A stretch of 64,000 nt of DNA, from NCBI RefSeq assembly GCF_024808255.1, contig NZ_JANTYS010000001.1, positions 496,001-560,000 of the forward strand, in the 5' to 3' direction. The position numbers and the translations under genes were made by a program. Positions 35,402-44,867 of the stretch are shown here, piece after piece (positions within the stretch are counted from its first letter, which is position 1; the number at the start of each line of letters is the position of its first letter). This stretch comes from Mucilaginibacter dorajii. Its GTDB lineage: Bacteria > Bacteroidota > Bacteroidia > Sphingobacteriales > Sphingobacteriaceae. Below the pieces are notes generated by a model. The model was not told the origin of the DNA. It worked only from the letters and a program-made list of their open reading frames with translations, and made no database searches.

Positions 35402-36643
35402 ATGAAAAAGATTAAAAATTGTGCATTTCTGCTCGTAATGGGTTTGATAATGACAAGCATGTATGCATGCAAAACGGATAACGGAGATAGGGAGCCTATA
35501 TCGACAGATAAAAGCAAACCAGGTGTTATTACCAATGTTAAAATAACCAACTACGAGGGAGGGGCTTATATAACTTACACGCTGCCAAATTCCGATAATA
35601 TTTTGTACGTGTCGGCCCAATATAACATCAGGGATGGGGTTTCAAGGCAAACTAAGTCATCCTATTATTCTGATACCGTAAATGTAGAGGGATTTGCAAA
35701 AGAGGCAGATTATGATGTAACGCTTTATACTGTATCAAGAGCAAATGTGCAGTCAGATCCGGTAAAAGTTACGGTGCACCCAAAAACTCCGCCTTATATT
35801 TCAATCAAAGCTACTACAGCTATATCTGCCGATTTTGGTGGCGTAAACGTTGTGGCTTTAAATCCGCTGAAAAAAGAAGTAGGTGTAATAGTAACCGCTT
35901 TTGATAAATCAACCGGGCAAATGGAGATCCAGGACCAGCACTATACCAAATCTGATACCATCAACTATTCGGTAAGGGGCTATAATACTGATCCTCGTAA
36001 TTTTGGGGTTTATATTACCGATAGGTTTGGCAATATATCTGATACCCTTAAACAAGCGATAACACCATTATTTGAGGAACTTTTGGATAAAAGCAAATTT
36101 AGTGTTTACCAATTGCCAACAGATACAGAGATTGGTTACGGCTGGGTGCTTCCAAACCTTTGGGACGGAAAAACTGATGGAAGTTCTGCAGGCTGGCACA
36201 CTAATCCGGGCCATGTACCTCCATTTGTATGTACCTTTAACGTTGGATTGAGTTATAAATTAAGCCGTTTTATCATTTGGGAAAGACCGGATGACGGCTC
36301 AAATTTGTATGCCTTTGGACATGGTAATCCACGTAAGTTTACTATTTGGGGTTCAAATGCTGCTTCACCTAAAGATTCGCAATTGCCAGCATCATCAATA
36401 GTTGGTACTGTGGTGGGCGATTGGACCAATATAGGTAACTATACCTACCCTGATCCGCCATCGGGCTTACCTCCCGCTGCTCACAATTCGGCCGACAACG
36501 CGTTTGTATTGGCTGGGGTTAACTTTAACATCCCGCTTACTGCACCGCCGGTTCACTTCATACGTGTTGGGGTTAATCAAACATGGTCGAATGGTAACTT
36601 CGCCCACATTATGGAGCTCTCATTTTATGGTAAACCACAATAG
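35402..36643 (+). CDS. DUF4959/DUF5126/DUF5000-type surface lipoprotein
   Basis: 413 residues from the ATG at 35402. The lipobox is in MTSMYAC (Cys ~22). Two Ig/Fn3-like domains follow: PGVITNVKITNYEGGAYITY with TLPNSDNILYVSAQY, then VNVVALNPLKKEVGVIVTAF. The C-terminal domain (~250-413) resembles an F5/8-type discoidin fold (NLWDGKTDGSSAGWHT, FRIIWERPDD-like segment, FIRVGVNQTWSNGNFAHIMELSF). Such proteins sit next to SusD and are taken to be surface glycan-binding proteins. The domain names are recalled family labels, not search results. Confidence 0.78.
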   Translation: MKKIKNCAFLLVMGLIMTSMYACKTDNGDREPISTDKSKPGVITNVKITNYEGGAYITYTLPNSDNILYVSAQYNIRDGVSRQTKSSYYSDTVNVEGFAKEADYDVTLYTVSRANVQSDPVKVTVHPKTPPYISIKATTAISADFGGVNVVALNPLKKEVGVIVTAFDKSTGQMEIQDQHYTKSDTINYSVRGYNTDPRNFGVYITDRFGNISDTLKQAITPLFEELLDKSKFSVYQLPTDTEIGYGWVLPNLWDGKTDGSSAGWHTNPGHVPPFVCTFNVGLSYKLSRFIIWERPDDGSNLYAFGHGNPRKFTIWGSNAASPKDSQLPASSIVGTVVGDWTNIGNYTYPDPPSGLPPAAHNSADNAFVLAGVNFNIPLTAPPVHFIRVGVNQTWSNGNFAHIMELSFYGKPQ

Positions 36644-36654
36644 TAATTAAAAAC

Positions 36655-37878
36655 ATGAAAAAGCTTATATTGATACTAATTGGCTGCGCAATGCTGGCCA
36701 CGTGGTATGGTTGCCAAAAAGATAACCACGCTACAGATTATAAAAACTTTTATAACGGCCACGAAATTGTTTATACCGGTGCAGTTGGCCTGGCTATTGT
36801 ACAGCCCGGTAACCTTGAGATTGGCCTGAAATGGAAAGCAAGCAGCGACCCAAGCATTGTTAAGTATGTAGTATACTATAACAATAAGGCCGACTCGCAG
36901 ATTGTAGCCGTTTCTGGTAAAACGGATACCATCAGAACTGTAATTAAAGGCTTGTTGGAGTACACCTACACTTTCACTATTTACTCTTATGATGCAAAGG
37001 GCAATAAGTCAATTCCCTATGAAGTAAATAATGCGAAAGTATATGGTCCTATCTACCAGTCGACCTTGTTAAACAGGGCTTATAACGCAACTACACCCTA
37101 TACTGTAGATGCCAAAGGAAATGTTACGCTTAACTTTATAACACCCGATACCATAAACGTTGGTACTAAAATAAAATATACCAATCGCGCAGGCCTGGTA
37201 GTTACCAAAGTTTTAAGTGCAGATAGCTCGTCAATAACCATCCCCGATTATAAGGGAGGTACAGCGCTTACGTACAACTCGGGCTACATCCCTCAGCGTA
37301 CAGCTATTGATACGTTTTATGCGGCCAGGTATGATACATTCCCTACTATTTTAGGTTATGCCATGTGCGATAAGTCGTTATTTAAAAAACTGAAATTGCC
37401 TAACGACATGAACCCTTATGAAGGCGATACCGATATCGACAGGCTTTGGGATGGTTACACTACGCCGCAAGGTTATCCGCAAATCTTCCACAGTGATGGT
37501 GCGCACTCATTACCGCAAACATTAACTTTTGATATGGGTAAACTGTATAACAAACTTACCCAGGTTGAAGAAATTGGCCGTAACTGCTGCCACAATCCAG
37601 ACGATTTTGAAGTTTGGGGAATTGCAGATATCACCAATGCCGCCACAACCTTGCAACCAAATGATGCAGGCTGGAAAGCAGAAGCTATTTCAAAAGGCTG
37701 GAAATTGCTGAAAGAAGTTAAAAGAACAGATGATGGCCAGGCACCATTAAAAACTGATCTGGATAACGTTAATGCGCCAATCCGTTACATCAGGATAAGG
37801 GTTATCCATAATTCTGACAACGAAGGCAGCTATACCAACATGACCCAGGTATCATTATTTTACGATGTGCTTAACTAA
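36655..37878 (+). CDS. DUF4998-like surface lipoprotein with discoidin-like C-terminus
   Basis: 407 residues. The lipoprotein signal peptide ends LATWYGC (Cys ~21). The next part looks like an Fn3-type domain (GLKWKASSDPSIVKYVVYYNN, then LLEYTYTFTIYSYDAKGNKS). The C-terminal ~150 residues contain DRLWDGYTTPQGYPQIFHSD, LTFDMGKLYNKL and IRYIRIRVIHNSDNEGSYTNM, a discoidin/F5-8-like pattern similar to that in the gene before it. It is probably a second surface glycan-binding protein. It starts 12 bp after the previous gene and is the last gene before a terminator. Confidence 0.75.
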   Translation: MKKLILILIGCAMLATWYGCQKDNHATDYKNFYNGHEIVYTGAVGLAIVQPGNLEIGLKWKASSDPSIVKYVVYYNNKADSQIVAVSGKTDTIRTVIKGLLEYTYTFTIYSYDAKGNKSIPYEVNNAKVYGPIYQSTLLNRAYNATTPYTVDAKGNVTLNFITPDTINVGTKIKYTNRAGLVVTKVLSADSSSITIPDYKGGTALTYNSGYIPQRTAIDTFYAARYDTFPTILGYAMCDKSLFKKLKLPNDMNPYEGDTDIDRLWDGYTTPQGYPQIFHSDGAHSLPQTLTFDMGKLYNKLTQVEEIGRNCCHNPDDFEVWGIADITNAATTLQPNDAGWKAEAISKGWKLLKEVKRTDDGQAPLKTDLDNVNAPIRYIRIRVIHNSDNEGSYTNMTQVSLFYDVLN

Positions 37879-37929
37879 GCTAAAATTGAGTACTTAATTT
37901 GGGCAATTATAATTAGTATGTGAAAAGAG

Positions 37930-37970
37930 AGTTCCCGGGTATTTGTATCCGGGACTTTCTTTTTTATATT
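37930..37970 (+). terminator. Terminator after the SusC/D lipoprotein transcript
   Basis: Arms GTTCCCGG and CCGGGAC surround a GTATTTGTAT loop and are followed by TTTCTTTTTT. It lies about 50 bp after the DUF4998-like gene and 140 bp before the first GH95 gene, so that gene probably has its own promoter. Confidence 0.75.
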
Positions 37971-38109
37971 GGTTTGTGATCCCCAACTGCCACATAAAAT
38001 ACCTGGAAAAGTTACATCCAATGTTATAATACCATAGTAATTTGCCAAGATAAGTGTTAGATGAAGTCCAATTTATATAGATATTTAAACCATCCAATTT
38101 AAACTGAAC

Positions 38110-40392
38110 ATGATTAAAAAGATACTTGGTATAGCTGCGTTAACACTTGGTATTGGCCTTGCAATAACGGCAAACGCACAAGAAGATCGCGGTGGATTAC
38201 CCCGCAGGGATTTAACTATTTGGGCCGATAAACCTGCTAAAACATGGATGACTGAAGCCTATCCTATGGGTAACGGCCGCTTTGGCGGGATGGTTTTTGG
38301 CGGTATAGCACAGGAACACATTCAGTTTAATGAGATCAGTTTATGGACCGGCGACGAAGAGGAGACCGGTGCTTACCAGGCTTTTGGCGATCTGTTCGTC
38401 AATTTTAATGGTAAGGATACCAGTATGGCTGTGCCTGCCGGTTATAGCCGCAAGCTGGATATCAGCCAGGCTGTGCAGCGGATTGCGTATTCTGATAATG
38501 GCGTAGCCTACAAACGCGAATACTTTTGCAGTTTTCCGGATAAGGTAATGGCGCTGCATTTTGCCGCTAATAAAAAAGGCGCGTATTCGGCCATTGTAGG
38601 ATTGAAAGATGCGCATGGCTCAAAAGTTACCGGCGCAGGCACCACACTTCAATTTGAAGGCAAACTGGATAACGGGCTGGCATACCAGGCATCTATTCTG
38701 ATAAAAACAGAAGGCGGCTCGGCAGTGGTAGAGAGTGATGGCAAAGGCGGCTCGCAATTAAATATCAGCAATGCCGATGGTTTTACCATTTTGCTTTCGG
38801 CCGCTACAAATTATAGTAATAAACGTGAACAGCACTGGCGTGGTGAAGCCCCAGGGATCAAAATAAAACACGATTTGGATGCGGCATCAGCCAAAACATA
38901 TGGTGAGTTATTACGCAATCATCTTGATGATTACCAAAACCTGTTTTACCGTGTAGATTTAAACCTGGGTAAAACTCCGGAGCAGATAGTATCGGCGACA
39001 ACTTTCAAACGCCTGGTAAATTACAGGAAAGAAGCCGACCCGCAGTTAGAAGCTTTGTTATTTCAATATGGCAGGTACCTGCTTATCAATTCATCAAGAA
39101 AAGGCGGTTTGCCCGCTAACTTGCAAGGCCTTTGGAATGAGAGCAACAATCCGCCATGGCGAAGTGATTACCACTCCAACATCAACGTACAGATGAACTA
39201 TTGGCTGGCCGAACCTACCAATTTATCTGAATGCCATTTCCCGTACCTCGATTATATTAACAGCATGCGCGAGGTAAAAAAAGTAAGTACCCAAAAGCAA
39301 TATCCCGGTGTACGCGGCTGGACAGTTAAAACCGAAAACGGTGTGTACGGCGGTGGCAGCTTTTTATGGAATACACCAGGCAGCGCCTGGTATGCGCAGG
39401 GTATTTGGGAGCATTATGCCTTTACAAAAGATAAAAGCTATCTGCAAACCTTTGCCTACCCAATCCTGAAAGAGATAGTTGAGTTTTGGGACGATCATTT
39501 AAAACGCCGCCCCGATGGTACGTTGGTTTCGCCGCTGGGCTGGTCGCCGGAGCATGGGCCTACCGAAGATGGGGTAACTTATGACCAGGCCATTGTTTAT
39601 GACCTGTTTACCAACTATGTTGAAGCAGCCGATGTTTTAAAAATAGATAAAAGCTATCGCGATCATGTTGCCGATATGCGTGAACATTTACTTAAACCTA
39701 AAATTGGTAAATGGGGACAGCTACAGGAATGGGAAACCGACAGGGACGATCCTAAGGATACACACCGTCATTCTTCAAACCTGTTTGGGTTGCACCCGGG
39801 GAGGCAGATCAGTACCATAAAAACGCCCGAGCTTGCGCAGGCAGCTAAGGTAAGTTTGATGGGCCGTGGCGATGTGTCAACAGGATGGTCAATGGCCTGG
39901 AAAATGAACTTTTGGGCACGTTTGCAGGATGGTGATCATGCTTATAAGATCCTCAAAAACTTTATTACTCTTGTTGGTGGTTCCGGTGTGGATTACAATG
40001 AAGGAGGGGGCGTATATTCCAACCTGTTTTGCGCGCACCCGCCGTTCCAGATAGATGGTAACTTTGGCTACACCGCAGGCGTTACCGAAATGCTGCTGCA
40101 AAGCCAAACCGACGAGATTCAATTATTACCGGCATTGCCAAAAGCATGGCCTACCGGCAATGTTAAAGGTTTAAAAGCCCATGGTGATTTTGAAATTGAT
40201 ATGGATTGGAAAGATGGTAAGGTAACAAGGATCACTATTAAATCACTTGCAGGTGGTATCTGTAAAATACGGGTTCCTAACGGTCTGAAAACCAATTTTA
40301 CGGCGATTAAGAACGGCAAAGCCGGTACCGATTATCAATACAGTTTCCAAACCCGGGCAGGCAAAAGCTACGTTTTTAAAAATATTGATTAA
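38110..40392 (+). CDS. GH95 alpha-L-fucosidase (first copy)
   Basis: 760 residues with a signal peptide (1-23, ending ANAQ). GH95 landmarks are WMTEAYPMGNGRFGGMVFGG, FNEISLWTGDE, LPANLQGLWNESNNPPWRSD, then N357/N359 in the NINVQMNYW catalytic-water motif, E540 in LQEWETD and D649 in FQIDGNFGYTAG. GH95 enzymes invert Fuc-alpha-1,2-Gal linkages, and some act on alpha-L-galactose. Compared with the second GH95 in this window it lacks a ~40-residue insertion after the ISLWTG strand. The catalytic residues are intact. It starts a run of six glycan-degrading genes. Confidence 0.93.
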   Translation: MIKKILGIAALTLGIGLAITANAQEDRGGLPRRDLTIWADKPAKTWMTEAYPMGNGRFGGMVFGGIAQEHIQFNEISLWTGDEEETGAYQAFGDLFVNFNGKDTSMAVPAGYSRKLDISQAVQRIAYSDNGVAYKREYFCSFPDKVMALHFAANKKGAYSAIVGLKDAHGSKVTGAGTTLQFEGKLDNGLAYQASILIKTEGGSAVVESDGKGGSQLNISNADGFTILLSAATNYSNKREQHWRGEAPGIKIKHDLDAASAKTYGELLRNHLDDYQNLFYRVDLNLGKTPEQIVSATTFKRLVNYRKEADPQLEALLFQYGRYLLINSSRKGGLPANLQGLWNESNNPPWRSDYHSNINVQMNYWLAEPTNLSECHFPYLDYINSMREVKKVSTQKQYPGVRGWTVKTENGVYGGGSFLWNTPGSAWYAQGIWEHYAFTKDKSYLQTFAYPILKEIVEFWDDHLKRRPDGTLVSPLGWSPEHGPTEDGVTYDQAIVYDLFTNYVEAADVLKIDKSYRDHVADMREHLLKPKIGKWGQLQEWETDRDDPKDTHRHSSNLFGLHPGRQISTIKTPELAQAAKVSLMGRGDVSTGWSMAWKMNFWARLQDGDHAYKILKNFITLVGGSGVDYNEGGGVYSNLFCAHPPFQIDGNFGYTAGVTEMLLQSQTDEIQLLPALPKAWPTGNVKGLKAHGDFEIDMDWKDGKVTRITIKSLAGGICKIRVPNGLKTNFTAIKNGKAGTDYQYSFQTRAGKSYVFKNID

Positions 40393-40477
40393 GTAATCAC
40401 TCAAAACGGAAAAGGGATCGTAATACGGGTTATAAAGTTCTTGGACTGTGAAGGGGACACAGCATAAAAAGTTTTGG

Positions 40478-40564
40478 CATCCTGAGGAACGAAGGATCTT
40501 CTTCGCTCTGCTCATTGCAGACTTTTCTAACGAAGAAGATCCTTCACTATGTTCAGGATGACAG
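40478..40564. repeat. Palindromic repeat, CCTGAGGAACGAAG type
   Basis: CATCCTGAGGAACGAAGGAT at the left and ATGTTCAGGATGACAG at the right. Inner arms GATCTTCTTCG and CGAAGAAGATC pair. It is the same type as 13103-13196 and lies between GH95 and GH110. Confidence 0.78.
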
Positions 40565-40666
40565 ATGTTTTTACGAGACATCATGGGTGGCAGGAACAAC
40601 GAAGCAATGACGATTTTTTTTGATAATAATATTTTTGCGAAACCATTTTTAAACAGTTACTAAGTA

Positions 40667-42550
40667 ATGGCTAAAATTGATCCGGCTCAAAATGTGGCCT
40701 ATCGTTATTTTTTATTGTTGATATTGTTCTTTTGCGTACATGCCAATTTATCGGCACAAAACGCCAATAACTATAACGGTGTTGACCATAGGACTGTTTC
40801 GCGTGGCAACGTTACCTACTACGTAAACCCTGCAAACGGCGATGACAATAGCAATGGTAAAACAGCTAATAAAGCATGGAAAACATTTGCTCATGTAAAC
40901 GGCATCATCTTTTCTGCCGGCGATAAGATCATGGTAGCGGGAGGCGGCGATTTAAAAGAATCGTTATATCTGGTGGCACGCGGCAATAGTAAGAGCCACG
41001 TTAAGGTGGTCTTTTCAGAAGGTATTTATAACTATTACCCGGAAACAAGTTTTAAAAGGCAGTTTTTTATAACCAACACTAATGATGATGCTTATTCGCC
41101 AAAAGCCATTGCGATTTATATTGATAGTTCGGCATATGTAGATGTTGAGTCGCGTGGTGCTAAGTTTATTATGCGTGGCAAAATGATAGAAACCTGTGTT
41201 GACCATAGCGAAAACGTCAGCTTGCATGGTATAACGTATGATTATAAAAGGCCAACCGTATCTGAATTGAAAGTGTTGAAAACGGATGCCAACTATGCCG
41301 ATTTGCAAATCCATCCCGATTCTAAATACAGCATCAAAGATAGCCTGCTTACCTGGGAAGGGGAGGGTTGGCGTTGTAAACCGATCTGGCTGTGGCAGGA
41401 GTTAAACACCACCACCAAAGAATTGCAACGCCTCGACATCAGCATGGATAATTTAAAGTATGCCGAAACCGGTAAAAACCAGGTTAGGGTATACTTTAAA
41501 AGCAACCCCGGCTTTAAAACCAATTTTATTTACCAAAGCCGCGATATCACCCGCGATTGCAGCGGCATATTTTTGGTGCGAAGTAAAAACCTGCGACTAA
41601 AAAATATAAATATTAATTTTATGCACGGCATGGGAGTGGTGAGCCAATTTTGCCAAAACCTGCTGCTCGATTCTGTAATTGTTAAGCCTGCTGCAAATTC
41701 CGGTCGCACATCATCGGCCTGGGCAGATATTTTGCATTTTTCGGGTTGTAGGGGGAAAATCACAATCAGCAATTCGTATTTATCGGGTGCTAATGACGAT
41801 GCCGTTAACATCCACGGAACTTACCTGCGCATCATCGAAACTCCAAAGCCAAACCAGGTTTTGGTGCGCTTTATGCATAGTCAAACATTTGGTTTTGAGG
41901 CTTTTGTTCCGGGCGATAGCATTGGGTTTATTCACGCTAAAACGCTGCTGCAATACGGGCTTAATGTGGTACAGGGGGTAAAACGTGTAAATGACAAAGA
42001 TATCCTGCTTACGCTTAAAAACCCTGTGACCGAAAAGCCTGAAGCCACAGATGTAGTAGAAAATATCACCTGGACACCGGAGGTTTGGATCCATCATAAC
42101 ACCATCGCTCAAATCCCTACCCGGGGTGTGTTGGTTACTACCCGCCGTAAGACTGTTATTGAAAATAACGTTTTTTTGCATACACATAACAGCGCCATTT
42201 CGGTAGCCGATGACGCGGCAAGCTGGTACGAATCGGGCATGGTCAATAACATGCTGATCAGGAATAATAAATTCAATTTATGTGGCGAGCCGGCAATTCT
42301 CATCGAGCCGGAAAATACCCAAAATGAAACCAGTAAAGTACACAGCAATATCGTGATTGCTCATAATTGGTTTCAGCTACAGGGCTCCGGTGCGGTATCG
42401 GCAAAAAGTACATCAAACATCAGTATAATCAATAACTATTTTAACGTCGTGGACTCGTCAAAAAAAGAGACCGACATGGTGAAATTTAAGGATTGCGTAA
42501 ATACTTCGGTGTCACAAAATAAGGTCATCTACACAAAAAATATTCAATAA
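40667..42550 (+). CDS. GH110 alpha-1,3-galactosidase
   Basis: 627 residues with a signal sequence (about 1-34, ending LSAQ). It is a right-handed beta-helix protein. The first part has YYVNPANGDDNSNGKT and coil repeats such as AIAIYIDSSAYVDVES. The family-specific active-site region is ADILHFSGCRGKITISN followed by SGANDDAVNIHGTYLRI. The C-terminal coils read VLVTTRRKTVIENNVF and ILIEPENTQN. GH110 enzymes remove terminal alpha-1,3-galactose, and subfamily A is specific for the branched blood-group-B structure carrying an adjacent alpha-1,2-fucose. Two GH95 fucosidases next to it make that type of epitope plausible. Confidence 0.88.
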   Translation: MAKIDPAQNVAYRYFLLLILFFCVHANLSAQNANNYNGVDHRTVSRGNVTYYVNPANGDDNSNGKTANKAWKTFAHVNGIIFSAGDKIMVAGGGDLKESLYLVARGNSKSHVKVVFSEGIYNYYPETSFKRQFFITNTNDDAYSPKAIAIYIDSSAYVDVESRGAKFIMRGKMIETCVDHSENVSLHGITYDYKRPTVSELKVLKTDANYADLQIHPDSKYSIKDSLLTWEGEGWRCKPIWLWQELNTTTKELQRLDISMDNLKYAETGKNQVRVYFKSNPGFKTNFIYQSRDITRDCSGIFLVRSKNLRLKNININFMHGMGVVSQFCQNLLLDSVIVKPAANSGRTSSAWADILHFSGCRGKITISNSYLSGANDDAVNIHGTYLRIIETPKPNQVLVRFMHSQTFGFEAFVPGDSIGFIHAKTLLQYGLNVVQGVKRVNDKDILLTLKNPVTEKPEATDVVENITWTPEVWIHHNTIAQIPTRGVLVTTRRKTVIENNVFLHTHNSAISVADDAASWYESGMVNNMLIRNNKFNLCGEPAILIEPENTQNETSKVHSNIVIAHNWFQLQGSGAVSAKSTSNISIINNYFNVVDSSKKETDMVKFKDCVNTSVSQNKVIYTKNIQ

Positions 42551-42931
42551 CAGGCTTCATTGCCATTTTTGAACCGCATATGCCATTATTTTAGATAACA
42601 ATTGTGATACAATTATTGTGCGAAATAATCACGTCGCCTGAATTTTACAGTAAAAAGGACAAATATCCCCATATAACAGGATAGTTTATGTGGATAGCGT
42701 TTTAAGCAATAATTCATCAGTGGATTATCCATCTTTTTAGAAGGTTTATCCATTTTTTGAAACCAGATAAGCCAATACATTTACCCTAACCAATAATAAC
42801 AAGTTCTGGTAAATGTAGCTTTTTTTTAATAGATGTGCCCGGCCGTGCTTTGTAGTAAATACATATCATTTGTTTGGTGCCCACATGAAATACATTAAAT
42901 CATTTAGCCATTTATCAAAAACGAATAATCA
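42551..42931. promoter_or_regulatory. Regulatory region before the esterase/GH29/GH95 transcript
   Basis: 381 bp without a gene. It contains the TCCAT direct-repeat site at 42728-42755, about 180 bp before the start codon, and AT-rich DNA around it. No hairpin terminator for the GH110 gene is obvious. Confidence 0.55.
42728..42755 (+). promoter_or_regulatory. Candidate AraC operator upstream of the esterase/GH genes
   Basis: TCCATCTTTTTAGAAG followed by TTTATCCATTT, with half sites at 42728 and 42749 exactly 21 bp apart. The last 11 bases are identical to those of the site before susC. Confidence 0.55.
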
Positions 42932-44866
42932 ATGTTAAAGCCCAAACACTACATTATTTTATTGCTCTTAACTGTTGCTTTTGCACCTGCAAAAGCCCAG
43001 GATAAAAACAACCTATGGAAAGGTTTTGAAAAGGTACAATTAAACATAGCCGGTCACGATGCCTATTACGTAAAACCGGCTAACCCGCTGCCCGGTAATC
43101 CCTGGGTGTGGCGTACATCGTTCCCCGATTGGCATACCGAAATGGATAGCATTTTGCTCGCCAAGGGTTTTTATATCGCTTTTATTAATGTAGATAACCA
43201 GTATGGTGCACCCAACGCTATCAATTTTTACGACGTGTTTTACAAGTACTTAACCACGCAAGTAGCCTTTGCCCCAAAAGTTGCAATGGAGGCTGTGAGC
43301 AGGGGAGCGTTATACGCCTATGCCTGGGCCAAACGTAACCCTGATAAAGTTACCTGCATTTACGCCGAAACACCGGTTTGCGATTTTAAAAGCTGGCCGG
43401 GTGGCAAATTAAAAAGCCCCGGTGATGCCGCCGCATGGAATGAATTAAAGCAGGTTTATCACTTTACCGAAGAACAAGCGCTTGCTTATAACGATAACCC
43501 TATTGATAACCTGGAAGGCCTTGCGTCATTCCGCGTGCCTATATTGCATACCATCAGTTTAGAAGATAAGCTTGCACCGCCTGCCGAAAACAGCGACGTT
43601 TTAGCTAAAAGATATATTGCTTTAGGTGGCCCTATCAGCATCCACCCTATAACCCAAGGTTCGCTTGAATTGCAGGGGCATCATTTTACGGTAGATAGGC
43701 CGGAATATTATGCCAATTTTATTTACAATAACTCGTACCCGGTACAAAAAATACTGCCTTATACCAATTATGTTAAAACCGCGGGTGGCTTAAATAATTT
43801 TTATTACGCGGTTACGGTTAAAAAGAAAGCTACGGTTTCCTTCCTCGGCGGTTCTATCACTTTTAATCCCGGCTGGCGCGATAAGATCTGTAAGTACCTG
43901 AAAGAAACTTACCCCGAAACTGATTTCCATTTCATAGCAGCCGGTATTCCATCGCTGGGTAGTTTACCACACGCTTTCAGGCTGCAAAGGGATATTTTGG
44001 ACAGTGGTAAAACCGACCTGCTGTTTGTGGAAGCTGCCGTTAACGACCGCGGTACCGATAGCACCACACAGGTGCGCGCCCTTGAGGGTATTTTACGGCA
44101 CGCCAAATTAAGCAACCCCATGATGGATGTGATCATGATGGCCTTTGTCGATCCGCAAAAGATAGATAACTACGCCAAAGGCAAAGTATCGCCCGAGTTA
44201 TTGAATCACCAACTGGTTGCCGGTCATTACAACCTGCCTTATGTAAACCTGGCACTTGAAGTAAACGATAAGATCAAAAATAAGGAGCTAACCTGGGCCG
44301 ATGATTTTAAGGATATTCATCCCTGGTATCACGGGCAGGAAATCTATTTTGAAACCATGAAAGCTTTGTTGCAGGAATGTGTTGCAGCTAATTACACAAT
44401 ACAGGTAAAAGCTGTTTTGCCCAAACCAATTGATAAGGCCAGCTATAATAATGGCAGTTACTACAATATCAACAACGCTAAGCTGGATAAAGGCTGGTCT
44501 ATCCATCCAAAATGGAACCCGCGTGATGGGCTTTCAACCCGCCCCGGTTTTGTTGATGTACCTATGCTGATAGCTACCGAGCCTGGCAGCGAATTAACCC
44601 TGCCGTTTAAAGGTACAGCCGCGGGCATTGCTGTAGTGGCAGGGCCGGATGCCGGCATCATATCCTATTCGGTTGATGGCGGGGCATATAAGGAGCTGGA
44701 TCTGCTAACCGAGTTTTATAGCTGGATTCACCTGGGCGTTTACCATTTATTGGCCGATAACCTGACTAACGGCAATCACACCATCAGAATTAAAATAAGC
44801 GATAAAAAGAACAGCCAAAGTAAAGGGCATGTCTGTAGGATAGTTAACTTTTTTGTAAATAGATGA
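42932..44866 (+). CDS. Secreted alpha/beta-hydrolase-SGNH double esterase
   Basis: 644 residues with a signal peptide (1-22, ending AKAQ). Residues ~25-270 have an alpha/beta-hydrolase pattern: NPWVWRTSFPDWHTEMD, an elbow-like EAVSRGALYAYAWA, an acid in SLEDKLAPP and HHFTVDRPEYYANF. The elbow reads VSRGA, so the first Gly of GxSxG is missing. Residues ~300-490 are an SGNH hydrolase with block I FLGGSITF (Ser), block II Gly in AAGIPSLGS, block III AAVNDR (Asn) and block V DIHPWYHGQ (Asp/His). A C-terminal beta domain (~530-644) may bind sugar. Removal of acetyl groups from the glycan target is the likely task. Confidence 0.82.
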   Translation: MLKPKHYIILLLLTVAFAPAKAQDKNNLWKGFEKVQLNIAGHDAYYVKPANPLPGNPWVWRTSFPDWHTEMDSILLAKGFYIAFINVDNQYGAPNAINFYDVFYKYLTTQVAFAPKVAMEAVSRGALYAYAWAKRNPDKVTCIYAETPVCDFKSWPGGKLKSPGDAAAWNELKQVYHFTEEQALAYNDNPIDNLEGLASFRVPILHTISLEDKLAPPAENSDVLAKRYIALGGPISIHPITQGSLELQGHHFTVDRPEYYANFIYNNSYPVQKILPYTNYVKTAGGLNNFYYAVTVKKKATVSFLGGSITFNPGWRDKICKYLKETYPETDFHFIAAGIPSLGSLPHAFRLQRDILDSGKTDLLFVEAAVNDRGTDSTTQVRALEGILRHAKLSNPMMDVIMMAFVDPQKIDNYAKGKVSPELLNHQLVAGHYNLPYVNLALEVNDKIKNKELTWADDFKDIHPWYHGQEIYFETMKALLQECVAANYTIQVKAVLPKPIDKASYNNGSYYNINNAKLDKGWSIHPKWNPRDGLSTRPGFVDVPMLIATEPGSELTLPFKGTAAGIAVVAGPDAGIISYSVDGGAYKELDLLTEFYSWIHLGVYHLLADNLTNGNHTIRIKISDKKNSQSKGHVCRIVNFFVNR

Positions 44867-44867
44867 G

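Noticed and set aside
38067..38096. TCCAATTTA pair upstream of the first GH95 as a fourth AraC site
   Set aside because: The half sites are 26 bp apart and lack the TCCAT core, so they do not match the other three.
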